From Rhodococcus triatomae BKS 15-14 (GTDB taxonomy: Bacteria; Actinomycetota; Actinomycetes; Mycobacteriales; Mycobacteriaceae): a stretch of 64,000 bases of DNA. Positions 46,177 to 54,325 of the stretch are shown one piece after another. The stretch covers positions 79,222 to 143,221 of the forward strand of contig AODO01000020.1 of NCBI GenBank assembly GCA_000341795.1, in the 5' to 3' direction. Position numbers and translations under genes: made by a program. The notes beneath the pieces were generated by a model. It ran no database searches. It saw nothing but the letters and a program-made list of their open reading frames with translations, and was not told where the DNA came from. Every line of letters starts with the position of its first letter. The first letter of the stretch is position 1.

Positions 46177-47385
46177 TCACTCACTGCGCAGCGACAGCAC
46201 CAGGCGTGACTGCCGCCGCACCAGCATGCTGGGCACCCATTCCGCATCCACCAGTTCGATGTGATCACTGTGCTCCAGCAGCCGACGAAGCACGACCTGT
46301 GCCTCCAGCCGGGCGAGCGCCGCACCGACACAGAAGTGGGTCCCTCGACCGAACGACATGTGCGACTTGAGGTTCGGACGGTTCAGCCGCACCTCGTCCG
46401 GTGCCTCGAACACCGCCGGATCGCGGTTCGCCGCGCCCCACAACAGGGTGAGGTGGCTTCCCGCCGCGAGCGGGACGCCACCGAGTGAGGTCTGCCGGGT
46501 GACGTGCCGGTGATGCCCCCGGAACGGCGGCTCGTAACGGAGCACCTCGTCCAGGAACGGGGCGACCAGGGCCGGGTCCGCACGCACCAGCGCCTGCAGG
46601 TCGGCCCGGTCGGCGAGCACCCGTGCCGCGGACCCGATCAGCGCGGCCGTGGACTCGCCCCCCGCGCCGACGAGTTGCACGAGAATCAGTACCGCCTCGT
46701 CGGCACGCACGGCGCCGTCGGCGCAGGCCCGGGCGAGGTCGCCGAGCAGGTCGTCGCGCGGATCACGCTGCGCTCGTTCGAAAGCGGCGTACAGGTGGCC
46801 TGCGAGCCGGGCAGCCGAGGCCGTCAACGCCGTCAGGTCGGTCTCGGTCACCACACCGCCGAGCATCTCGGTGCTGTCGTAGGACCAGGCCAGCAGCTGC
46901 GGCACGTCCTCGTCGGGAAGTCCGATCAGCCGTGTCACCACGGCGAGCGGCACCCTGTCCGCGACGGCCGCCCAGTCGATCAGGCGACCGTCGAGCCCCT
47001 CGCTCCACATTCGCTCCGCGAGGACGTCGATCTGCGGTTCGAGTGCGCGAATCCGCTTGGCCACCAAGTTCGGGAGCACCAGCCGGCGGTGCGCGGCGTG
47101 GTCGGGGTCGTCGGCGGTGGCCAGCACCTGGACGGCGTTCCCACCGCCGGTCATGTCGAACGACGACGGCCCCTCGGGTCCCTGCACCAGGGCGGCCGTG
47201 AGGTGGGACGAGAAGTCGTCGGTGCGGGCGCATGCCTCCGCGACCAGCTCCGCGGTGGCCACCAGGTACCTGTCCGTTCCGGGCACCCGGTACACCGGCG
47301 CGTGCCTGCGCAGCCATTCGTAGAGCGGGTACGGATCGGCCAGCACGTCCGGGGCGAACAGGTCCAACGCCGGCACCTCGGTCAT
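46177..47385 (-). CDS. Cytochrome P450
   Basis: A 402-residue bacterial P450. The heme loop FGRGTHFCVGAALARLE supplies the Cys ligand, the K-helix E-x-x-R is in EVLRYEPP, and the I-helix oxygen-activation region is VGAGGEST. No membrane anchor is seen, so it is soluble and needs external ferredoxin and reductase. ATG 47385 is chosen because AGGAG lies 5 nt upstream, two codons inside a GTG alternative. It faces a TetR gene across a 17-bp palindrome. Confidence 0.95.
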   Translation of the reverse strand: MTEVPALDLFAPDVLADPYPLYEWLRRHAPVYRVPGTDRYLVATAELVAEACARTDDFSSHLTAALVQGPEGPSSFDMTGGGNAVQVLATADDPDHAAHRRLVLPNLVAKRIRALEPQIDVLAERMWSEGLDGRLIDWAAVADRVPLAVVTRLIGLPDEDVPQLLAWSYDSTEMLGGVVTETDLTALTASAARLAGHLYAAFERAQRDPRDDLLGDLARACADGAVRADEAVLILVQLVGAGGESTAALIGSAARVLADRADLQALVRADPALVAPFLDEVLRYEPPFRGHHRHVTRQTSLGGVPLAAGSHLTLLWGAANRDPAVFEAPDEVRLNRPNLKSHMSFGRGTHFCVGAALARLEAQVVLRRLLEHSDHIELVDAEWVPSMLVRRQSRLVLSLRSE

Positions 47386-47562
47386 GTTCACTCCTGTCGT
47401 GGTTCCTGCGGGTCGGGCTCACCGTCGCAGGGCCGGTTCGGGGTGGTCAAGAGTTCCCGGGGAAGTGAGATTGCGCAGTTCGGAGCGGGTGCGCCGTCGT
47501 CTCGGCTCCTGCGCGTCGGCGCTGGTCCACCCGTGTTTCGCGGTAGACGACGGTCGCCGTTT

Positions 47563-47579
47563 CGTCTCATACTGAGACG
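47563..47579. promoter_or_regulatory. Perfect palindrome between P450 and tetR genes
   Basis: CGTCTCA-TAC-TGAGACG: 7-bp perfect arms with a 3-nt centre, 30 bp upstream of the TetR start. A likely operator for the adjacent TetR protein controlling both divergent genes. Confidence 0.65.
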
Positions 47580-47608
47580 TCCTTCCTCGTCGAATTTCAG
47601 GAGGTTCG

Positions 47609-48154
47609 GTGACCGACCGCACGGACTGGCTCACCGGCGCGCCGCGCCGCGAGGCGGCGACCGACCGCATCCTCACCGCGGCCGCGGCCGTGCTCGCCGA
47701 ACGCGGATTCGACGCCGTCACCGTCGACGCCGTCGTCGAGAGGGCCGGCTGCTCGCGCGCGACCCTCTACCGGCACCTCGGCGGGAGACAGGCGATCCTC
47801 GACGGGGTGATCGCCCGCGCCGCCGCCGATGTCGCGCACCGGGTCACCGCCGCCGTCGACGGCCTCGACGGCGCGGACCGAGTGGTCGAGGCGATCCTCG
47901 TGTCGGTGGACGCGGTTCGCTCCAGCCCCGCACTGAACGCCTGGTTCACCGGCGCCCGCTCCCGCACAGTCGACGACTACCTCGCCGCGTCCGCACAACT
48001 CGGTGCGCTGTCGGCGACGCTCACCGGACTCGGCGACGACGACGGCGCACGCTGGATCGTCCGGGTCGTGCTCATGCTCCTGACGTGGCCGCTGCCCGAC
48101 TCCAGAGCCGAACGGGAGGCGGTCCGCCGCTTCGTCGCACCGGCGTTCGCCTGA
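47609..48154 (+). CDS. TetR family regulator, divergent from the P450 gene
   Basis: A 181-residue TetR protein with the HTH near residues 35-58 (VTVDAVVERAGCSRATLYRHLGGRQAIL) and a helical ligand domain ending in a Leu/Trp-rich segment. GTG 47609 follows CAGGAGG at good spacing. It probably represses the P450 gene through the palindrome at 47563-47579. Confidence 0.87.
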   Translation: MTDRTDWLTGAPRREAATDRILTAAAAVLAERGFDAVTVDAVVERAGCSRATLYRHLGGRQAILDGVIARAAADVAHRVTAAVDGLDGADRVVEAILVSVDAVRSSPALNAWFTGARSRTVDDYLAASAQLGALSATLTGLGDDDGARWIVRVVLMLLTWPLPDSRAEREAVRRFVAPAFA

Positions 48155-48173
48155 CGGCTCGGCTCTCACACGA

Positions 48174-48210
48174 ACCGTGAACGTCGCCGTGCGCCAACCC
48201 CGTTCACGGT
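48174..48210. terminator. Hairpin between convergent tetR and iniC
   Basis: Perfect 10-bp arms (48174-48183, 48201-48210) with a 17-nt loop lie between the two convergent genes; the right arm touches the iniC stop codon. Confidence 0.65.
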
Positions 48211-49670
48211 CACGGCAGGCCCGCGAGCACTCCCTCCGCGCTGCGAGCAGCGACGGCGCAGGCCCTGGCGGTGAACCCGTCGACGAGGGGATGCTCCGCA
48301 CGCGCGCGCCAGTACCGCACCGCGCCCAGCGCGAGGTCACGCTGCTGCTCCACACCGGAGTCGGGTTCGAGCCCGAGCCGTTGGGTCGCGGCGACGCCCT
48401 GCCCGCCGACGATGCGCTGCAGCAGTCGGGTGTCGTCGTCGTCCAGCGTCACGGATGTCGATCGCAGTCGTCCGAGCAACCGGATCTCCTGAAAGCCGTG
48501 ACCGTCCGACAGGGCCTGCTTGACCGAGGTCAGCACCCGTTCGGCATCGACACCCGGCTCGTGCGCCAGGAGCCGTTCGAGCGCGAGCAGCGCCGAATGG
48601 GCCTTGAGCTGATCGGCGCGTTGCCCGAACTGGACGTCGATCACCTGCTGCAACTCGTCGAGCCCGCTGCGCTCGACGAGTTCCGCCGCGAGCGTCGGCG
48701 AATCCTGTGTCCCGAGTTTGACGAGTGTGACGGCGAGCCGGATCCCGAACAGTCCGAATCGGTGTGCCAACTGGGTCCGCAGGTCGACGTCGACGGGCAG
48801 CGGGCTCTCCGGGCGCGCGAAACGGTCGGCCGACAACATCGCGACCTGGAGGTCGTCCGCCGGTACCTCGGCGAGGGCACGGAACGCCTCGAACTCGGCC
48901 TGCCGAAGCGTGCGTGCACCGAGCGCGAGGAGTCCCGCGACGGGCACCACGGCCTGGCAGAGCCCCGTGCGTTCGAGTTCGGTGGCGAACCGGTCGGCCA
49001 CCTCCCGCGCGGACGACATGGCGTCGATGCGGCCCGCACCCACCTCGTCGGCGCGTGACACCACCCCGACGACCCCGAGCGGACCCGACTCGCCGCCCAC
49101 GTGCGCGGCGACCCGTCCGAGGAAGTCCACGTCCGAGGCTCCGAGAGTGCGCAGCAGGTACACCACCGCGTCCGCGCCCGACGTCCCGTCCTCGGGGGTC
49201 AGCATGCGCAGCGTCCGGGCCGAGACGTCCCGGGACAGCGACGACGTGCCCGGGGTGTCGATGATGGTGGTGTGTCGCAGGGCGCGAGCCGGCCACTGCA
49301 CCTCCAGCCGGTCCACGTCGGCGGCGGTCAGCTGTCCGAGATCGAAGCTGAGCGCACCCCCGATCCGGTGGACCGGCACGTTCGCCGTGCGATCCCCTGC
49401 GTACCGGGCCGTGACGGTGGGAGTGGCGCCGCTGCGGTACCACGTGACGACCCGCGTGCACTCGGTGGCGTCGGTCGGCGCGATATCTTGTCCGACAATG
49501 GAATTGAGCAGGGTCGACTTTCCCGCCTTGAGTGAGCCGGCGAGCGCGATGCGCAGGGGTTCCTCGAGTCGTCGCGCGCAGTCGTCCAGCCCGGCACGTG
49601 TTCGGCCGCCCACCGCCTCGCGCGCCGCGCCGATCAGCTCCCGCGCGGAGTCGAGTGCCGCACCGGTCAC
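48210..49670 (-). CDS. iniC: Dynamin-like GTPase IniC
   Basis: A 486-residue dynamin-superfamily GTPase. The P-loop is GSLKAGKST near residue 45, G2 and G3 are TECTRVV and DTPGTSS, and the G4-like motif is VSRADEVGAG. The rest is helical without an evident membrane segment. GTG 49670 overlaps the iniA stop by 4 bp (GTGA). IniC is the third gene of iniBAC, an operon induced in mycobacteria by cell-wall inhibitors such as isoniazid and ethambutol; IniA and IniC are bacterial dynamin-like proteins acting on membranes. Confidence 0.88.
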   Translation of the reverse strand: MTGAALDSARELIGAAREAVGGRTRAGLDDCARRLEEPLRIALAGSLKAGKSTLLNSIVGQDIAPTDATECTRVVTWYRSGATPTVTARYAGDRTANVPVHRIGGALSFDLGQLTAADVDRLEVQWPARALRHTTIIDTPGTSSLSRDVSARTLRMLTPEDGTSGADAVVYLLRTLGASDVDFLGRVAAHVGGESGPLGVVGVVSRADEVGAGRIDAMSSAREVADRFATELERTGLCQAVVPVAGLLALGARTLRQAEFEAFRALAEVPADDLQVAMLSADRFARPESPLPVDVDLRTQLAHRFGLFGIRLAVTLVKLGTQDSPTLAAELVERSGLDELQQVIDVQFGQRADQLKAHSALLALERLLAHEPGVDAERVLTSVKQALSDGHGFQEIRLLGRLRSTSVTLDDDDTRLLQRIVGGQGVAATQRLGLEPDSGVEQQRDLALGAVRYWRARAEHPLVDGFTARACAVAARSAEGVLAGLP

Positions 49671-51496
49671 GACGGCGCCCCCGTCACCGCGGCGCGCGCC
49701 GACGCGAGAACCCGCATCAGTTCCTCGATCTCCGCTGCGCGCCGGGTGCGCTCGGACGCGGCGAGTTGCGCCGCGTCCTGCGCGGCGCGCAGGGATTCGG
49801 CGAGTGAACGCAGCGTCTGTTCCGCGACAGCGGTGAAGTGGTCACGCAGCAGACGCTGGATCATCCGCAAACGATCCTTCGACTCCTTACCGGCCTGGAA
49901 GCTGACGTCGTCGACGAACCGCCGGATCGCCACCTTGGCTTCGCTGCGGCGCTTGAGGATTCGTGACTCCCGGTCCTCCCGGTAGGCCTTCGTCCCGAGC
50001 AACAGGCCCGCGCCGACGGAGATCGGGTTGACCAGGGCCATGCCCATCATCGTCGTGATCAGTCCGAACATGAGCACGCCGCCGTACGATCCGCGCATCC
50101 CCACCAGAACCTTCTGGGTGATGCCGATTCTCCCGGATTCCAGGTCGGCGAGCGAGGCCACCGGGTCGAGCAGTCCGTCCAGGTCCGCGACGTCCAGATG
50201 CGGCAGTGCCACCGCACCCGAGTCGGAGAAGTTCCCCGCCACCACTTCCGCCAGCCACACGGAGCGGTCGTGCGCCCACACGAAGTTGTCGCCGATGGCC
50301 ATCGCCACCTGCTCTTCGAGCCACTCGCCGAGTTGCGGCCAGTCCTTGCCGGGGTCACCCTCGTCCACGACCTCCTCGGCCTCCCTGGTGACGCGCCGCA
50401 GGCGGTCCCGCAGGTCGTGGTCGATGTCGGCGGCGAGATCCGCGATGCCGTCGGCGAGCGTCTGCTGCCACTTCGACGACTTCTTCTGCAGGTCCTCCGC
50501 GACGGCCTTCGCCTTCTGCAGTTCGGCGACCGCCGCGGCCCCCTTCGCCGGGTCCCGCAGCGCCGCCAGCTCGCTGCCCAGCGACAGCGACAGATGTTCC
50601 GCGGCCGAACGTATGTCCAGGGACACTGCCTGGTGAATCGTCTCCACGGTGCGGGTGCGCACCTGTTCGCGGAGGAAGTCGTAGAGCCCGGCGAATCCGG
50701 ATTCGGCGCCGAGCTCGGGATCGTCGAGACGCAGGGCGTGCGTCCGGAGCGCGGACGAGACGGGGATCAGCGGCAGCGGCAGGCCTGCCCGTGCCAGATG
50801 CTCTCGGTCGGCGGCGACGATCTCGCGCCAGTGTGGGTACAGGTCGGTCTTGCTGATCAGGCACGCCACCGCGGGGCACAGGCCGGTGACCTGGTGGAGG
50901 AAGGCGATCTCCGGTTCGGTGAACTCCTGGCTCGCATCGGAGAGCACCAGCACCGCGTCGGCCGACGTCACGAGGCCGAGAGTGGCTGCGGCGTGCGGGT
51001 TTCCGTGGCCGCCGACACCCGGGGTGTCCACCAGCACCACCCCCTCCGCCAGCAGCGCACTGGGGACGCCGATCTCGACCCGCAGCATCTCGCGGCCACC
51101 GGCCGCCGGAGTCGTGGGAGTGAGCGCGGCGAGCTCGGTGAGTGGTACGGGAACGCGCACCGGGTCCAGTCCCGGCTCGGCGAGAACGAGTTCCGCGGAG
51201 GCGGTGTCCGCGTTCTGTACGACCGTCACGACCGCGGTGGTCTCGTCGTCACCCACCGAACAGACGGTCAGATTCAGCAGCGAGTTCACCAGTTGGCTCT
51301 TGCCCTGCTTGAGGGGGCCCACCACGACGATGCGCATTCTCGGGTCGACGAGCCGGGAGCGGGCACCGTCCAGCCGTGCGACGAGATCCGTGCGGCCGAC
51401 ACCGGCCGCGACGGCAGCGACGTCGTCGACGAGACCGGTCAGTGTCGCCGATCGTGCCCCGCCGATCGGCGTGGCAGTACCGGATGCGTTGTCCAT
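49667..51496 (-). CDS. iniA: Dynamin-like GTPase IniA
   Basis: A 609-residue dynamin-like protein. The P-loop is GPLKQGKSQ near residue 60, the switch/G3 is DTPGVGGHG, G4 is ISKTDLY, and two adjacent hydrophobic stretches (GGVLMFGLITTMMGMALV, ISVGAGLLLGT) near residue 500 form a membrane paddle. Long helical coiled-coil regions flank it. ATG 51496 is used, but GTG 51511 five codons upstream, nearer to a GGAGGG, is possible. A 13-bp hairpin separates it from iniB. Confidence 0.9.
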   Translation of the reverse strand: MDNASGTATPIGGARSATLTGLVDDVAAVAAGVGRTDLVARLDGARSRLVDPRMRIVVVGPLKQGKSQLVNSLLNLTVCSVGDDETTAVVTVVQNADTASAELVLAEPGLDPVRVPVPLTELAALTPTTPAAGGREMLRVEIGVPSALLAEGVVLVDTPGVGGHGNPHAAATLGLVTSADAVLVLSDASQEFTEPEIAFLHQVTGLCPAVACLISKTDLYPHWREIVAADREHLARAGLPLPLIPVSSALRTHALRLDDPELGAESGFAGLYDFLREQVRTRTVETIHQAVSLDIRSAAEHLSLSLGSELAALRDPAKGAAAVAELQKAKAVAEDLQKKSSKWQQTLADGIADLAADIDHDLRDRLRRVTREAEEVVDEGDPGKDWPQLGEWLEEQVAMAIGDNFVWAHDRSVWLAEVVAGNFSDSGAVALPHLDVADLDGLLDPVASLADLESGRIGITQKVLVGMRGSYGGVLMFGLITTMMGMALVNPISVGAGLLLGTKAYREDRESRILKRRSEAKVAIRRFVDDVSFQAGKESKDRLRMIQRLLRDHFTAVAEQTLRSLAESLRAAQDAAQLAASERTRRAAEIEELMRVLASARAAVTGAPS

Positions 51497-51526
51497 GAAC
51501 CCGACCCACACTTCCCTCCGCGAGGA

Positions 51527-51562
51527 CCGGCCCCGCACGTGTGTCACCGCGTGCGGGGCCGG
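51527..51562 (-). terminator. Intercistronic hairpin between iniB and iniA
   Basis: Perfect 13-bp GC-rich arms (51527-51539, 51550-51562) with a 10-nt loop, 18 bp after the iniB stop. It may limit read-through so that the structural protein IniB exceeds the GTPases. Confidence 0.75.
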
Positions 51563-51579
51563 ATTCGTTACAGAGTTCG

Positions 51580-53949
51580 CTACTCGACGTGCATCGCGGT
51601 CTCGCCGAGATCCGTGTCCGCGACGGCAGGCTCCTGCGCGAACAGGCCCTCACCGGTGGCGAAGAGGCCGTCCGAGGCGGCCGTCGTGACGCCGAGGTCG
51701 CCGTGGGTTTCGGTACCGAAGGTGCTCGACGCGTCCAGCGAGCTCCAGGCGTTGCCGACGCCCGCGGCGGCACCCTGCAGGCCTGCGGTGAGGTCGCCGC
51801 CCAGCCCCGACTCGAGCTGGCCTCCGATCCCCGCGGATGCGTCGATCCCCGAGCCGATCGCAGCACCCGCATCGACCGCGCCGGACACTGCCCCACCGAG
51901 CCCGGCGCCGGCGTCCGCGACGGCTCCGACGGTGCCGGCGAGGGTGCCACCGAGGTCGGTTCCGGCGTCGATCGCACCGCCGACACCAGCCCCGATCCCA
52001 GCCGTCAGATCGCTCCCCAGCGTGGCTGCGGTGTCGATGCCGCCGCTCGCCGCGCCGGTGATGGCGGTGTTCAGATCGGCCGCGGCGCCACCGCCCGCCT
52101 GGGCCGCGCCGCCGAGCGCCGCACCGAGGCCACCGGTCAGTCCGGCGCCTGCGTCGAGCAGCCCGCCGACACTCGCCCCGACCTCACCCGCCGATCCGAG
52201 CAGGGCGCCCGCGTCGACCCCGGCGCCGAGCGCACCGTCGATCCCACCACCGAGCGCTCCGTCCACACCGCCGCCGAGCACCCCGCCGAGCGCACCGTCG
52301 ATCCCACCACCGAGCACCCCACCGAGCACGGCGTCGAGCGACGACTCGGCCTCGCCGCCCGCACCGAGCAGCCCGGACAGGTCGAGTTCGGTGAGCCCTC
52401 CGGCCTCGAGTGCGCCACCGAGCGCTGCGCCGAGATCGGAGGTCAGGGCGGCGTCGAGTCCGAGGGAACCGCCGAGTGCCGTGCTCAGTGCACCGCCGAG
52501 ATCCAGTCCGCCGGACAGTGCGGACTCCACCGTCCCGCCGAGTTCACCGCCGGCTCCGAGCGCACCGCCGAGGACGCCACCGAGCGCGGCGCCGAGGTCG
52601 GCGCCGACCGATCCGCCGGCGCCGAGCGCCGTGCCCAGGATCGCACCGAGGTCCACTCCGAGGCCGCCCTCCGCCGCACCGCCGAGGTCGCCGCCGACAC
52701 CACCCGTGAGGTCGAGCAGACCGCCGGCACCGAGCGCGGCGTCCAGGGCCGTGCCCAGGCCCGCGGTCAGGTCACCACCGACGCCGAGGGCACCCCCGAG
52801 TGCTGTGGCGAGGCCGCCACCGAGTCCGAGCGCACCACCGAGCTCACCGCCCAGGTCCAGCGCTCCGCCTGCGCTCACCAGTGTCTCGAGGACGCCGCCG
52901 AGTGCGCCGCCCAGGTCGGCGCCGACGGCGCCGCCCGCGCCGAGCGCACCACCCAGCGCTGTGCTCAGGGCTGCGGTGAGGTCACCGCCGAGGCCCCCTG
53001 CGAGATCGAGAGCACCACCCAACCCGCCGCCGGCTCCCAGAGCCGCGTCGAGTGCGCCGCCCAGCGCCGCGGAGAGGTCGCCGCCGACACCGAGCGCGCC
53101 ACCGAGCGCCGCGCCCAGGCCACCCGCGAGGTCGAGCCCACCGCCGATCCCACCGCCGATGTCGACGGCGCCGCCGAGCACACCACCGAGGGACGTTCCG
53201 AGGGCCGCGCCGAGGTCACCACCGACGCCGAACGCCGCACCGAGAATCGCACCGAGATCGATACCGCCGCCGACACCGACGAGGCCGCCGAGATCGATGT
53301 CGGTGACGGCGCCGAGAGCCGCCCCGAGCGCAGCCCCGAGGTCGGCCGTGAGGTCACCACCGACGCCGAGGGCACCACCGAGAGCCGCCGCGACGGAGGT
53401 GCCGAGATCGAGCGCACCATCGAGATCCAGTGCGCCACCGAGGTTCAGCGCGCCACCGAGATCGAGTCCGCCGCCGACGTTCAGTGCGGCACCGAGCGCC
53501 GCCCCGAGGTCGGCACCGATCTGGCCGCCGATCTGCAGTGCGGCACCGAGCGCCGCGGCGAGGTCGGCACCGAGGTCGAGCCCGCCCTCGACGCCGCCGC
53601 CGACGCTTCCGCCTGCCGCCGCGCCGAGCCCGAGGCCCGCTCCCGCACCCAGTCCGAGTCCGCCGCCGAGCCCCGCGCCGAGTCCGCCGCCCAGGCCGCC
53701 GCCGACGGCTCCGCCGAGGGTGCCGCCCGCCCCGGCACCCGCCCCGAGGATTCCGGTGAGTGCGGTGCCCGCACCCGCGAACAGCCCGGATTCGGCAACC
53801 AGCGGTGCGACCGCGGCGATGTCCGCGTGGGTGACGTCGCCGAGCCCGGCGGCCGCGAGGACGGTATCGGGGCTGGCGCAGTAGGCAGCCCGCGCCTCGT
53901 CGTCGCGCAGCAGGCTGAGGATGAAATCGAGCAGCGCGTTGGTGGCCAT
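51580..53949 (-). CDS. iniB: IniB-like Gly/Ala/Leu repeat protein
   Basis: A 789-residue protein. The first 55 residues (MATNALLDFILSLLRDDEAR, then a helical domain with PDTVLAAAGLGDVTHADI) match the N-terminus of mycobacterial IniB. Residues from about 60 to 720 are low complexity, cycling through short GALGxGGDLxAALG-type units; the last 70 residues are non-repetitive and acidic (ending ETAMHVE). It is considerably longer than the 479-residue M. tuberculosis IniB I recall. No Sec signal is visible. AGGAG lies 6 nt before ATG 53949. It is the first gene of iniBAC. Confidence 0.85.
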   Translation of the reverse strand: MATNALLDFILSLLRDDEARAAYCASPDTVLAAAGLGDVTHADIAAVAPLVAESGLFAGAGTALTGILGAGAGAGGTLGGAVGGGLGGGLGAGLGGGLGLGAGAGLGLGAAAGGSVGGGVEGGLDLGADLAAALGAALQIGGQIGADLGAALGAALNVGGGLDLGGALNLGGALDLDGALDLGTSVAAALGGALGVGGDLTADLGAALGAALGAVTDIDLGGLVGVGGGIDLGAILGAAFGVGGDLGAALGTSLGGVLGGAVDIGGGIGGGLDLAGGLGAALGGALGVGGDLSAALGGALDAALGAGGGLGGALDLAGGLGGDLTAALSTALGGALGAGGAVGADLGGALGGVLETLVSAGGALDLGGELGGALGLGGGLATALGGALGVGGDLTAGLGTALDAALGAGGLLDLTGGVGGDLGGAAEGGLGVDLGAILGTALGAGGSVGADLGAALGGVLGGALGAGGELGGTVESALSGGLDLGGALSTALGGSLGLDAALTSDLGAALGGALEAGGLTELDLSGLLGAGGEAESSLDAVLGGVLGGGIDGALGGVLGGGVDGALGGGIDGALGAGVDAGALLGSAGEVGASVGGLLDAGAGLTGGLGAALGGAAQAGGGAAADLNTAITGAASGGIDTAATLGSDLTAGIGAGVGGAIDAGTDLGGTLAGTVGAVADAGAGLGGAVSGAVDAGAAIGSGIDASAGIGGQLESGLGGDLTAGLQGAAAGVGNAWSSLDASSTFGTETHGDLGVTTAASDGLFATGEGLFAQEPAVADTDLGETAMHVE
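51790..53760. repeat. Degenerate GC-rich coding repeat array of iniB
   Basis: About 2 kb of short tandem units of variable length encode the Gly/Ala/Leu repeats of IniB. The high GC periodicity also opens long spurious reading frames on both strands here. Confidence 0.85.
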
Positions 53950-54082
53950 CTCGGACTCCTGACGTGTCGTGTGGTGCGGCGTCGCGCCACAGGAAAAGGA
54001 CCCTTCCGAAACTAGGCAGCGGTGGCCGCCTTCCCAACGGGGTCGACTCCCCCTTCGAGGACGCCGACCTGGGGGGAGGGGA

Positions 54083-54104
54083 CATAGGGGATCCGCTCCC
54101 TATG
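54083..54104. promoter_or_regulatory. Inverted repeat CATAGGG-N8-CCCTATG
   Basis: Perfect 7-bp arms, about 135 bp upstream of iniB and 220 bp upstream of the Hsp70-like gene. A possible binding site for the LuxR-type regulator encoded at 56170. Confidence 0.5.
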
Positions 54105-54136
54105 GGGGAAATGCCCCTCAACTGCGGTTATGGGCG

Positions 54137-54150
54137 CGTTACCAGTAACG
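54137..54150. promoter_or_regulatory. Interrupted palindrome CGTTAC-CA-GTAACG
   Basis: Perfect 6-bp arms with a 2-nt centre in the same control region; size fits a helix-turn-helix dimer site. Confidence 0.4.
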
Positions 54151-54259
54151 GAATCACTGCCGGGCACGACACTTGTGGCAATGGCGCGGTCCCTGGGGCC
54201 GCCCGCTGGGGCCCCTCTTCGGCCCCGGGGACACGGGCTGACGCCCACCGCACTGACAC

Positions 54260-54306
54260 GGGTGTGGACCCCTCGAGCGCACCTCGTGCACGAGAGGTCC
54301 ACACCC
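54260..54306 (+). promoter_or_regulatory. Leader hairpin before the Hsp70-like gene
   Basis: Arms 54260-54275 and 54291-54306 pair at 15 of 16 positions, with the perfect palindrome CTCGTGCACGAG (54283-54294) at the tip. It ends 19 bp before the start codon, so it probably acts in the transcript as an attenuator, mRNA stabiliser or protein site. Confidence 0.6.
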
Positions 54307-54325
54307 CGGAGACGGGAGAAGCAGG

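Larger units (their letters stand above)
53950..54325. promoter_or_regulatory. 376-bp divergent control region between iniB and the Hsp70-like gene
   Basis: No gene is supported here. Structured elements: CATAGGG/CCCTATG inverted repeat (54083-54104), CGTTAC-CA-GTAACG (54137-54150), a larger GTCCC-GGGGCC/GGCCCC-GGGAC structure around 54190-54233, and a 16-bp arm hairpin at 54260-54306 just before the plus-strand gene. These are candidate operators and an attenuator for the two divergent units. Confidence 0.55.

Noticed and set aside
51790..53760. Possible CRISPR or satellite array
   Set aside because: Units are variable in length with no constant repeat/spacer division and keep an open reading frame, so this is a coding low-complexity region.
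50198..53884. Very long plus-strand open frames (over 800 and 1200 codons) across iniA and iniB
   Set aside because: They are Pro/Ser/Ala-rich shadows of the Gly/Ala repeats read from the wrong strand, without ribosome binding site. The minus frames carry IniA GTPase motifs and the IniB N-terminus.
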